Shown in pieces: positions 26,366 to 33,566 of a DNA stretch of 64,000 nt (the first letter of the stretch is position 1; every line of letters begins with the position of its first letter). The notes beneath the pieces are model-generated. The model was given only the letters and a program-made list of their open reading frames with translations. It had not been told where the DNA came from and did no database searches. Both the position numbers and the translations under genes were made by a program. Where the stretch lies: the NCBI GenBank assembly GCA_002311665.1, contig DBYX01000020.1, forward strand, positions 9,988-73,987, in the 5' to 3' direction. The stretch is from Lachnoclostridium sp. UBA1175. GTDB taxonomy: Bacteria > Bacillota > Clostridia > Lachnospirales > Lachnospiraceae.

Positions 26366-27265
26366 TCACTTGACCGAATCTTTCAGATAGCCGATGTAGG
26401 CGGTTGTGAGCGCGGATGGCCGGATGCCGGCGGGCAGGATGAAGCCGATCTGCATGAAATCCTCCGCCTCGAGCGGTTTTGCGATGATGTTCGGGCCGTT
26501 CAGCTCCTCGCTGATCACGCCGCTGCAGATCGTGTATCCGTTCAGGCCGATCAGAAGATTGAACAGGGTGGCGCGGTCGCATACCACGAGCTCGCGGTCC
26601 GAATCCATCGTGCTCAGTATCTCCTCCGAAAAATAAAACGAGTTGTGGTTTCCCTGTTCGTAGGAGAGCCGCGGGTACGGCTTCAGATCCTCGAGCGTGA
26701 TCGTGTCCTTCGCGGCTAAGGGGCTTGTCTTGCCGATGAAGACGTGCGGCCGGGCGGTGAAGAGCGGCTCGAACGTGAGGTTGTTGTCGCGCAGCGTCTT
26801 GCGGATGACGGTCTCGTTGAAGTTGTTAATGTACAGAACGCCGATCTCGCTTCGGAGTTTTGCGACATCCTCGATGATCTCGTACGTCTGCGTTTCGCGC
26901 ATATGGAACTCGTAGCGGTCGCCGCCGCATTCGCGCAGCAGTTTGACGAAGGCTTCGACGGCGAAGGAGTAGTGCTGTGACGACACGCAGAAGCGCTGCT
27001 TGCCGAAGGAGCGGCCGGTGTAGCGCTCCTCGATCAGGTCGGTCTGTTCGACGACCTGCCGCGCGTATCCGAGGAATTCCTCACCCTCCGGCGTCAGCTC
27101 AATCCCCTTGTTCGAGCGGGAGAACAGCGTGATCCCGTACTCCTTCTCAAGCTCGTGGATGGAGGCGGTCAGGCTCGGCTGTGCGAGAAATAGCCGCTTT
27201 GCGGCTTCGGTGATGTTGCCCGTCTCTGCGACGGTTATGACATATTGCAGCTGCTTCAGTGTCAT
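26366..27265 (-). CDS. LysR-family transcriptional regulator
   Basis: A 299-residue LysR-type regulator. The N-terminal winged helix-turn-helix is clear (MTLKQLQYVITVAETGNITEAAKRLFLAQPS...LTASI), followed by a co-inducer-binding domain. Start 27265 is chosen because AGGAGG lies just upstream and the HTH begins at residue 2; a longer frame adds 29 unrelated residues. The gene is divergent from a MetE-like methyltransferase gene. A T-N11-A inverted repeat lies between them at 27350-27366, so control of methionine metabolism by a MetR/CysB-like protein is a reasonable inference. Confidence 0.92.
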   Translation of the reverse strand: MTLKQLQYVITVAETGNITEAAKRLFLAQPSLTASIHELEKEYGITLFSRSNKGIELTPEGEEFLGYARQVVEQTDLIEERYTGRSFGKQRFCVSSQHYSFAVEAFVKLLRECGGDRYEFHMRETQTYEIIEDVAKLRSEIGVLYINNFNETVIRKTLRDNNLTFEPLFTARPHVFIGKTSPLAAKDTITLEDLKPYPRLSYEQGNHNSFYFSEEILSTMDSDRELVVCDRATLFNLLIGLNGYTICSGVISEELNGPNIIAKPLEAEDFMQIGFILPAGIRPSALTTAYIGYLKDSVK

Positions 27266-27335
27266 CGTATTCCTCCTGTGTAAGAGTGCGCCGGCATAGA
27301 TCCCGGCACCTCGAAAGTTCATAGAGTTTACAGAC

Positions 27336-27341
27336 ATTATA
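27336..27341 (-). promoter_or_regulatory. Putative -10 of lysR gene
   Basis: A consensus TATAAT on the minus strand, 70 bases before the start codon. The -35 at the proper distance is poor, and it overlaps the inverted repeat at 27350-27366, as expected for autoregulation. Confidence 0.45.
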
Positions 27342-27349
27342 TCACGAAG

Positions 27350-27366
27350 CATAGGGAAAATCTATG
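27350..27366. promoter_or_regulatory. Putative LysR-type operator
   Basis: CATAG, 7 bases, CTATG: a perfect inverted repeat with the T-N11-A spacing of LysR boxes. It is centred about 66 bases before the predicted start of the MetE-like gene, the classical activator position. Confidence 0.5.
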
Positions 27367-27388
27367 ACAAAACAAGAACTTTATATAT

Positions 27389-27417
27389 TTTACCCACTGA
27401 ACAAGTAGGCGTATACT
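27389..27417 (+). promoter_or_regulatory. Promoter of MetE-like gene
   Basis: TTTACC, 17 bases, TATACT. The leader that follows contains a perfect 6-bp hairpin (CGCCGG with CCGGCG, 27430-27446). Confidence 0.7.
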
Positions 27418-27513
27418 TGGCACCATAAACGCCGGGGAGACCGGCGGTGATACGGGGGAGAATGACTTGCGGGAGCGGGGCATTTTCCGTGCAAACGCAA
27501 GGAGGATGATCAT

Positions 27514-28632
27514 ATGAGCAATTGTAAGACACCGTTTCGTTATGACTATGTCGGAAGCTTTCTGCGTCCGGTGAAGCTGAAGAAGGCGAGAGCAGAGTTC
27601 GAGGAGGGCAGGATCGGCAGCGCGGAGCTGAAGGTTGTTGAGGATGAGTGCATACGTGAGCTTGTTGCCAAACAGAAGGAGCTCGGCTACCACGTGATCA
27701 CGGACGGCGAGTTCCGCCGCGCGACATGGCATCTCGATTTTATGTGGGGCTTCGACGGCATCGCGCATCAGCGCACGAAGACCGGACTTCCGTTCCACGG
27801 GGAGCAGGCGATGATCGACGACACATTTCTCGTCGGCAAGTTGTCTCTCGGTAAGGAGCATCCGTTCGTGGAGCACTACCGCTTCGTGAAAGCACTCGAG
27901 GATGAGAACACGGTGGCGAAGCAGACGATCCCGGCGCCGGCACAGTTCCTGGCACAGCTGGTGATGCCTTTCGCAGCGGAAAATACGCGCAAATACTATG
28001 CGGATGATGCGGAGTTGATCGACGATCTTGTGGCAGGCTACCGCGAGGTGATCCGCCAGCTGTACGAGGCGGGCTGCCGCAATCTGCAGCTCGACGACTG
28101 CACGTGGGGAATGCTCGTCGACCCGCGTGTGAATATGTTTTACGGTGCGGAGGACGGCGGTGTGGACCGCATCAAGGAGGCGTACCTCACCATCAACAAC
28201 CGCGTGATCGAGGGAAAACCGGAGGATCTCGTGATCAACACGCACGTGTGCCGCGGCAACTACCATTCCGCGTACGCCAGCACCGGCGCGTACAACGGTA
28301 TCTCGGAGTTCCTCTTCGCACGGGAAAATGTGGATGCGTTCTACCTGGAGTTCGACGACGAGAGATCGGGCGGTTTCGACCCGCTCGCGAAGGTTTCCGG
28401 CGACAAGAAGGTTGTCCTCGGTCTGATCACCACGAAGTCCCCGAAACTGGAGGACAAGGAGGCGGTCATTGCGAGGATCCGCGAGGCCGCGAAGTACATC
28501 CCGCTTGAGCGGCTCTGCCTGAGCCCGCAGTGCGGATTTGCCTCGTGCGAGATCGGCAACAAGCTGACCGAGGAGGAGCAGTGGGCAAAACTCGCGCTCG
28601 TCAAGGAAATCGCGGAGGAAGTCTGGAAGTAG
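27514..28632 (+). CDS. MetE C-terminal-domain methyltransferase (YxjG/YxjH-like)
   Basis: A 372-residue protein of the cobalamin-independent methionine synthase C-terminal family, similar in size and ends to Bacillus YxjG/YxjH. The opening (YVGSFLRP) is typical. Candidate zinc and homocysteine-site residues are in NTHVCRGNY (about residues 246-254) and LCLSPQCGFAS near the end. It lacks the N-terminal half of full-length MetE, so the methyl donor may differ from folylpolyglutamate. It is predicted to act in the cytoplasm in methionine synthesis or recycling. The start lies 7 bases after AAGGAGG. The divergent LysR gene probably controls it. Confidence 0.88.
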   Translation: MSNCKTPFRYDYVGSFLRPVKLKKARAEFEEGRIGSAELKVVEDECIRELVAKQKELGYHVITDGEFRRATWHLDFMWGFDGIAHQRTKTGLPFHGEQAMIDDTFLVGKLSLGKEHPFVEHYRFVKALEDENTVAKQTIPAPAQFLAQLVMPFAAENTRKYYADDAELIDDLVAGYREVIRQLYEAGCRNLQLDDCTWGMLVDPRVNMFYGAEDGGVDRIKEAYLTINNRVIEGKPEDLVINTHVCRGNYHSAYASTGAYNGISEFLFARENVDAFYLEFDDERSGGFDPLAKVSGDKKVVLGLITTKSPKLEDKEAVIARIREAAKYIPLERLCLSPQCGFASCEIGNKLTEEEQWAKLALVKEIAEEVWK

Positions 28633-28705
28633 GATACGGCGGGAATTTTTCGCGGAAGAGATGTTTCGCGGAAGGAACCGTGTGATAACGGAGAAGGTTG
28701 TAAGG

Positions 28706-28751
28706 CAGGGCTGCCGCACCGGCGTTTGGTCGGATCGCGACAGCCCTGTTT
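28706..28751 (+). terminator. Weak terminator after MetE-like gene
   Basis: CAGGGCTG pairs with CAGCCCTG across a 27-base loop, with one inner mismatch extension and three T residues. Confidence 0.5.
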
Positions 28752-28787
28752 GTCGGCAAATGAACAAATGTTGCATCAAATTGTACA

Positions 28788-28816
28788 TTGTGCGTACACG
28801 CGGCGTGGAGTATACT
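28788..28816 (+). promoter_or_regulatory. Promoter of flavoprotein operon
   Basis: TTGTGC, 17 bases, TATACT. A small hairpin (CCGCA/TGCGG, 28820-28834) starts at the predicted transcript start. Confidence 0.7.
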
Positions 28817-28904
28817 TTTCCGCATAAGGTGCGGTTTGGGGTTGCGGCGTCGGCCGCGCGCACCGGAGTTTGCATTGCGGCGTTGGCCGAAGGAGGTAGG
28901 GGTT

Positions 28905-29429
28905 ATGAACGAGACTTTGAAGGTGTTGGAGACGAGAAGAAGCTGCCGGAATTTTAAGCCGGATATGATCAAGAAGGAGGAGCTCGACGCGATCCTGCGT
29001 GCGGGCACGTATGCGGCGACGGGGATGGGAAGACAGAGCCCCATCATCATCGCGGTGACCGACAGGGAGATGCGTGACAGGCTCTCCGATGAGAACCGCA
29101 AGGTGATCGGTTCCCAGGACAAGTTCGATCCGTTCTACGGCGCTCCGGTGATCCTGATCGTTCTCGCGAAGAAGGACGTAGTGACGCACGTGTACGACGG
29201 TTCGCTCGTGATCGGCAACCTGATGAATGCGGCGGAGAGCCTCGGTGTTGCGAGCATCTGGATCCACCGTGCGAAGGAGGAGTTCGAGTCCGAGTTCGGC
29301 AAGGAGCTTCTCGCGAAACTCGGCGTTGAGGGCGAGTACGAGGGCATCGGCCACTGCGCGCTCGGCTATGCTGCGGAACCGCCGAAGGAAGCGGCACCGC
29401 GCAAGGACAACTACGTATATTACATTTGA
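28905..29429 (+). CDS. Nitroreductase-family protein
   Basis: A 174-residue FMN-dependent oxidoreductase of the nitroreductase family. The N-terminal VLETRRSCRNFKPD motif contacts FMN; APVILIVLAKKD and GVASIWIHR are typical later elements. The physiological substrate is unknown; quinones, nitro compounds or flavins are possible. ATG 28905 follows GAAGGAGG, whereas an upstream in-frame ATG falls inside the promoter region. It is the first of five tightly spaced genes, three of which encode flavin enzymes. Confidence 0.9.
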   Translation: MNETLKVLETRRSCRNFKPDMIKKEELDAILRAGTYAATGMGRQSPIIIAVTDREMRDRLSDENRKVIGSQDKFDPFYGAPVILIVLAKKDVVTHVYDGSLVIGNLMNAAESLGVASIWIHRAKEEFESEFGKELLAKLGVEGEYEGIGHCALGYAAEPPKEAAPRKDNYVYYI

Positions 29430-29462
29430 CCGGTTCCGTCGATCCGGGAGGGAGATACCGTC

Positions 29463-30095
29463 ATGGATAAGAAATTCAAAGTGCTGCTCTTAAACGGCAG
29501 TCCGCGCAAGGAAGGCAATATCGCCGTGGCGCTCGGCGAGATGGAGAAGGTGTTCGAGGAGCTCGGTGTCGAGTATGAGACCGTTCTGCTCGGTCGCAAC
29601 GACATCCGCGGATGCATCGCATGCGAGAGCTGCCGCAAGACGCACAAGTGCGTGTTCGACGACATTGTCAACGAGCTCGCCGTCAAATTTGAGGCAGCAG
29701 ACGGGCTTGTCATCGCCTCGCCGGTGTACTACGGCTCGGCCAACGGCACGCTGATGTCGGCGCTGCAGCGGCTGTTCTACAGCACCTCGTTCGACAAGAG
29801 CCTGAAGGTCGGCGCGAGCGTGGTCAGCGCGAGACGTTCCGGCTGCACGGCGACATTTGACGAACTCAACAAGTTCTTCACGCTATCCAACATGCCGATC
29901 GCGACGAGTCAGTACTGGAACAACATCTACGGATGGGAGCCGGGCGAGGCACGCGTGGATGCGGAAGGCGTGCAGGTGATGCGCGTGCTCGCGCGCAACA
30001 TGGTATTCCTGATGCAGAGCATTGAACTCGGCAAGGAGCAACTCGGCCTGCCCAAGCCGGAACTGCCGCGCGTTTGGACGAATTTTACGAGATGA
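29463..30095 (+). CDS. NADPH-dependent FMN reductase-like flavoprotein
   Basis: A 210-residue flavodoxin-fold protein. LLLNGSPRKEGN near the N-terminus is the FMN-phosphate loop. CIACESCRKTHKC (about residues 51-63) resembles the compact Cys motif of archaeal and clostridial iron-sulfur flavoproteins. ASPVYYGSANGTLMSALQR is the second flavin-contact segment. It probably transfers electrons in the cytoplasm; the partner is unknown. It lies 33 bases after the nitroreductase gene, with GGAGGGAG as ribosome site. Confidence 0.88.
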   Translation: MDKKFKVLLLNGSPRKEGNIAVALGEMEKVFEELGVEYETVLLGRNDIRGCIACESCRKTHKCVFDDIVNELAVKFEAADGLVIASPVYYGSANGTLMSALQRLFYSTSFDKSLKVGASVVSARRSGCTATFDELNKFFTLSNMPIATSQYWNNIYGWEPGEARVDAEGVQVMRVLARNMVFLMQSIELGKEQLGLPKPELPRVWTNFTR

Positions 30096-30179
30096 TCCGT
30101 GTGTGACACGGGACTCTGGGCGTGAGGGAAACTTCATGCCGGATACAACAACGAAAAGCAGTGAACGGGGGATGATCGG

Positions 30180-30758
30180 ATGATCAGAGTCAGGCTTGCG
30201 ACGGAGGATGACGCGGAGGCGCTTCTTTCGATTTACGCGTATTATGTAAAAAATACGGCGGTTTCCTACGAGTATGCAGTGCCGTCGACGGAGGAGTTTC
30301 GCGGGAGGATCCGCAAGACTCTTGCAAACTATCCCTATCTTGTCGCCGAGGTGGACGGCAGGATTGCGGGGTATATCTATGCGGGAAGGTTCGGCGAGCG
30401 CAAGGCGTACGACTGGTCCGCGGCGTCGTCGATCTACATCGGCGAGGAGTACCACAGGCTCGGTATCGGGCGGCTTCTGTACGGGAAACTGGAGAGCATT
30501 TTACGCAGACAGAACATAACGAATGTGTACGCCGGTGTGGCGGAGCCTATGGCCGAGGACGAGTATCTGACGAACAACAGCAGGTACTTCCACGAGGCGC
30601 TCGGCTACCGCATCGTCGGCCGTTACACCGGCTGCGGCAACAAGTTCGGGCGGTGGTACAACCTGCTGTGGATGGAGAAGATCTTCGACGGGCGAAGCGA
30701 CAATCCCAAGCCGTTCATCCCGTTCCCCGAGCTGGACATAACGGACGAGGATCTGTGA
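30180..30758 (+). CDS. GNAT acetyltransferase, phosphinothricin-acetyltransferase type
   Basis: A 192-residue GNAT enzyme. The acetyl-CoA loop is in EEYHRLGIGRLLYGKL, and the N-terminal IRVRLATEDDAEALLSIYAYYV and ALGYRIVGRYTGCGNKFGRW... segment are typical of the Pat/YwnH group. Members acetylate amino groups of small molecules, including methionine derivatives. The true substrate is not evident. A C-terminal extension of about 25 residues (SDNPKPFIPFPELDITDEDL) goes beyond the usual domain. The start is just after GGGGGATGATCGG. Confidence 0.88.
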   Translation: MIRVRLATEDDAEALLSIYAYYVKNTAVSYEYAVPSTEEFRGRIRKTLANYPYLVAEVDGRIAGYIYAGRFGERKAYDWSAASSIYIGEEYHRLGIGRLLYGKLESILRRQNITNVYAGVAEPMAEDEYLTNNSRYFHEALGYRIVGRYTGCGNKFGRWYNLLWMEKIFDGRSDNPKPFIPFPELDITDEDL

Positions 30759-30804
30759 GAAGGCAGTGACGCCGATACGGCGACTGCCGGAGAAGGAGGT
30801 TACG

Positions 30805-31713
30805 ATGAGTTATACCAGAGTTTCCGACGCCAACGAGATCACCGCGCGCTATATGGATTCCATCCTGATCGAGGAGCGGCTGATCGACTCCGTCAAGGCG
30901 GATCTGGCGACGACTTTCCTGGGCGAGACATTCTCGATGCCCGTGATGACGCCGGCATTTTCCCACCTGAGAAACTACGGCGGACGGCCGCAGAACGGCC
31001 TGGTCGAGTACTCGCTGGCCGCGAGGGAGTGCAACATCCTCAATTTCTGCGGCATGATGGAAAATGATATGTTCCGCGCGATCGCGGAGACCGGCGCGAA
31101 GACAGTGCGCATCGTCAAGCCGTACGCGGACAACGCGAAGGTGCGCGACCAGCTGCGGTTTGCTGAGGATGTCGGCGCGTTCGGCGTCGGCATGGACATC
31201 GACCATATCTTCGGACCGAACGGGTATGACATCTGTGTCGGCGAGGAGATGGCGGCGCAGACGACGGATATGCTCCGCTCGTACGTGGAATCCACGAAGC
31301 TGCCCTTCATTGTGAAGGGCGTGCTCGGACCCGATGATGCCGTCAAATGCGCGGAGATCGGCGTGAAGGCGATCATCGTGAGCCATCACCATGGGCGGAT
31401 GCCTTATGCGGTGCCGCCGATGATGGTGTTGCCGAAGATCCGTGAGGCGCTTGCGGGCAGCGGCGTGGAGATCATCGTGGACTGCGGGATCGGCAGCGGC
31501 GCCGATGTGTACAAGGCGCTTGCGCTCGGTGCGAATGCGGCGGCGGTCGGACGCTCGATGCTTCCGGCGCTTGAGCAGGACGGCACGGAGGGTGTGGTTC
31601 GGTTCCTTCGCGGCGTGGCGGACGAGCTCCGCTTTGTGATGAGCTGCACCGGTTTTGCAAAGGTCGGCGACGTCGATGACAGAGCGCTGGTCATTCCGGA
31701 GGTTCGCTTATGA
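30805..31713 (+). CDS. FMN-dependent alpha-hydroxy-acid dehydrogenase
   Basis: A 302-residue (S)-2-hydroxy-acid dehydrogenase-family TIM barrel, shorter than the usual 350-380. FMN phosphate-binding elements are clear (IIVDCGIGSGADVYKALALG, AAVGRSML). The active-site region reads IIVSHHHGRMPYAVPP; typical members have S(N)HGGR, so the second His is a variation. The upstream Lys is in FIVKGV. It could oxidise lactate, glycolate or a sugar-derived hydroxy acid. The start follows GAAGGAGG. It overlaps the next gene by four bases (ATGA), pointing to translational coupling and linked function. Confidence 0.85.
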   Translation: MSYTRVSDANEITARYMDSILIEERLIDSVKADLATTFLGETFSMPVMTPAFSHLRNYGGRPQNGLVEYSLAARECNILNFCGMMENDMFRAIAETGAKTVRIVKPYADNAKVRDQLRFAEDVGAFGVGMDIDHIFGPNGYDICVGEEMAAQTTDMLRSYVESTKLPFIVKGVLGPDDAVKCAEIGVKAIIVSHHHGRMPYAVPPMMVLPKIREALAGSGVEIIVDCGIGSGADVYKALALGANAAAVGRSMLPALEQDGTEGVVRFLRGVADELRFVMSCTGFAKVGDVDDRALVIPEVRL

Positions 31714-32543
31714 GACTCGGTACTTCATCGCCCCTGCGGCACGACTCCCCGGAGGAGTGGGCGGCCAACCAGGTGAAACTCGGATGCGGTACGGTCGTGT
31801 TCCCGGTTTCCTGCCTGGAGCCGGAACAGAAGATCATCGCATACAAGGAGGCTGCGGAGAAAGCAGGACTCACGATCGCGGAGGTCGGGATCTGGCGCAA
31901 CGCGCTTGCGGCGGACCCGGAGGAGCGGAAGCGAAACCGCGATTACTGCGTGGAGCAGCTTCGCCTTGCCGACTATCTGGGCGCGCGGTGCGCGGTCAAT
32001 GTTGCGGGTGCCTTCGGGCCTCGATGGGACGGCGGATACCGTGAGAATTTTGCGAGGGAAGCGTGGGATGAGACGGTCGCGATGGTGCGGGAGATCATCG
32101 ACCGCGCCGATGTGAAGAGGACGTATTACACGCTGGAGCCGATGCCGTGGATGGTTCCGACCGGACCGCGCGAGTATGTGCGCCTTCTGGAGGACGTCGG
32201 GCGCGACCGGTTCGCCGTGCATATGGACATCATCAATATGATCAACTCTGCGGAGCGGTATTTTCACCCGGAGGAGTTCGTTGACGAGTGTGTCGAGTGG
32301 CTCGGAGGGCAGATCCGAAGCTGTCACATCAAGGATGTGCATCTGGACGGGCGCTACACGCTGCGGCTTGAGGAGTGCGGCCCGGGTGACGGGGAGTTCC
32401 CGCTTCGCTATTACGCGGAGAGGATGAGCGCCGTCGATCCGGATATGCCCGTGATCCTCGAGCATTTGAATACGGATGAGGAGTACCTGCGATACCTTGC
32501 GTATCTTAAGAAGGAACTCGAAGGTTTGTGCGTAGAAAAGTGA
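31710..32543 (+). CDS. Sugar phosphate isomerase/epimerase-like TIM barrel
   Basis: A 277-residue protein of the xylose-isomerase-like (AP endonuclease family 2) TIM-barrel superfamily. Metal-ligand-type segments are visible: YYTLEPMPWM with Glu, FAVHMDIINMIN with His/Asp, SCHIKDVHLD with His/Asp and PVILEHLN with Glu. Such enzymes isomerise or epimerise ketoses or act in polyol catabolism. Translational coupling with the FMN dehydrogenase suggests successive steps on a hydroxy or sugar acid. It is the last gene of the operon. Confidence 0.85.
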   Translation: MRLGTSSPLRHDSPEEWAANQVKLGCGTVVFPVSCLEPEQKIIAYKEAAEKAGLTIAEVGIWRNALAADPEERKRNRDYCVEQLRLADYLGARCAVNVAGAFGPRWDGGYRENFAREAWDETVAMVREIIDRADVKRTYYTLEPMPWMVPTGPREYVRLLEDVGRDRFAVHMDIINMINSAERYFHPEEFVDECVEWLGGQIRSCHIKDVHLDGRYTLRLEECGPGDGEFPLRYYAERMSAVDPDMPVILEHLNTDEEYLRYLAYLKKELEGLCVEK

Positions 32544-32554
32544 ACGAAGAAATG

Positions 32555-32590
32555 ATTCCCCGGGAGCGTTTGCACGATTTCGGGGAATTA
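32555..32590 (+). terminator. Terminator of flavoprotein operon
   Basis: ATTCCCCG pairs with CGGGGAAT over an 18-base loop, with a T-rich but interrupted tail. Confidence 0.6.
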
Positions 32591-32603
32591 TTTCGCGTAT
32601 TCA

Positions 32604-32632
32604 TTGACTATATCCCGCTCAAAACATATAAT
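32604..32632 (+). promoter_or_regulatory. Strong promoter of VYAGP-protein/radical SAM genes
   Basis: TTGACT, 17 bases, TATAAT, one of the best promoter matches in the window. The predicted leader is about 75 bases. Confidence 0.85.
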
Positions 32633-32714
32633 TTATGTGTGGTTTTATCGCCGGTGCCCCGGAACAATGGGCAGTGCGGCGGGTGTGGCTTGTACGGAGA
32701 AGAGGAGACGGTCT

Positions 32715-33557
32715 ATGAAGAACTTTTTTAAGAATTTATTCGGCAGAAAATACCCCGACAGAGCCGACGGGCCCTCGACGAAGCACGGCCGCGTCTATGC
32801 GGGGCCGGACAGCAGAAGGTTCCGCAGAAACGGAACGGAATGCGTGTACGCCGGTCCGTCGATGCGACCCGAGGACGAGGAGATGACCTGTGTGTACGCG
32901 GGTCCGCCCGAGGATCTGGATCCGGAGATCGATGATGCTCTGATCGAGGAGGTATACAACGGACCCGAGATGATGGAGGGCTGCTACCTCGAGAGACCTG
33001 AGGAGCTCGACGAGGACGTTGAGGACGACGAGGAATCCGAGGAGGAGTCGGAAGAGGAGTCCGAAGAGGATTATGACGGCAATGACGAAGAAGCCGTCGA
33101 AGAGCCCGAAGAGGATGTCGATAATGCGGATCCGAACAGGAGCGATCCGGTGAACGATCCGAAGTTTATGGCGGTTTATGCGGGACCCGGTATGATGAAC
33201 AGACCCGGGACGCCGATGGGACTTGTGTACGCAGGTCCCGGGATGATGCGTCAGCTGGCACAGATCGAACCCGATTCCTCAATGACGATGATGGCATATT
33301 TCGGACCCGGAGGTCCGAACAATCCGCTTGTCCCGGGAATGATGACGGTGATGCCGCAGAGTCCGTCGAACCCCGACGCGGAGACGGCGAGAGGGGAGCA
33401 TAAATTCTGCCCGATGTGCGGCAAGATCTCACCCGCGACGACGAAATTCTGCCCGGAGTGCGGCATGAATCTGTCGAACGAGCCGGTGCATGAGGGAAGT
33501 GCAGACGATGTTGCCGGGGAGGATCCGTCCTCCGAAGGCTCCGATGTGAAGGAGTGA
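32715..33557 (+). CDS. VYAGP-repeat protein, putative radical SAM substrate
   Basis: A 280-residue protein of no family I can name. It has no signal peptide and starts MKNFFKNLFGRKYP. Exact VYAGP motifs are at residues 27-31, 44-48, 60-64, 154-158 and 171-175, with variants VYNGP at 80-84 and AYFGP at 194-198. Several are followed by Met-Met or Glu-Met-Met. Residues 93-140 are a Glu/Asp/Ser-rich linker dividing the motifs into two groups. A zinc ribbon (CPMCG ... CPECG, Cys 232, 235, 246, 249) lies near the C-terminus. The radical SAM/SPASM gene begins 9 bases after its stop, so it is probably a multi-core modification substrate. An upstream in-frame ATG starts inside the promoter; ATG 32715 follows AGGAG. 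Confidence 0.75.
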   Translation: MKNFFKNLFGRKYPDRADGPSTKHGRVYAGPDSRRFRRNGTECVYAGPSMRPEDEEMTCVYAGPPEDLDPEIDDALIEEVYNGPEMMEGCYLERPEELDEDVEDDEESEEESEEESEEDYDGNDEEAVEEPEEDVDNADPNRSDPVNDPKFMAVYAGPGMMNRPGTPMGLVYAGPGMMRQLAQIEPDSSMTMMAYFGPGGPNNPLVPGMMTVMPQSPSNPDAETARGEHKFCPMCGKISPATTKFCPECGMNLSNEPVHEGSADDVAGEDPSSEGSDVKE

Positions 33558-33566
33558 CCGCGGCGT

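Noticed and set aside
32604..32714. N-terminal extension of the VYAGP protein from an ATG-like start at 32604
   Set aside because: That codon lies inside the -35 element of the promoter, upstream of the transcription start.
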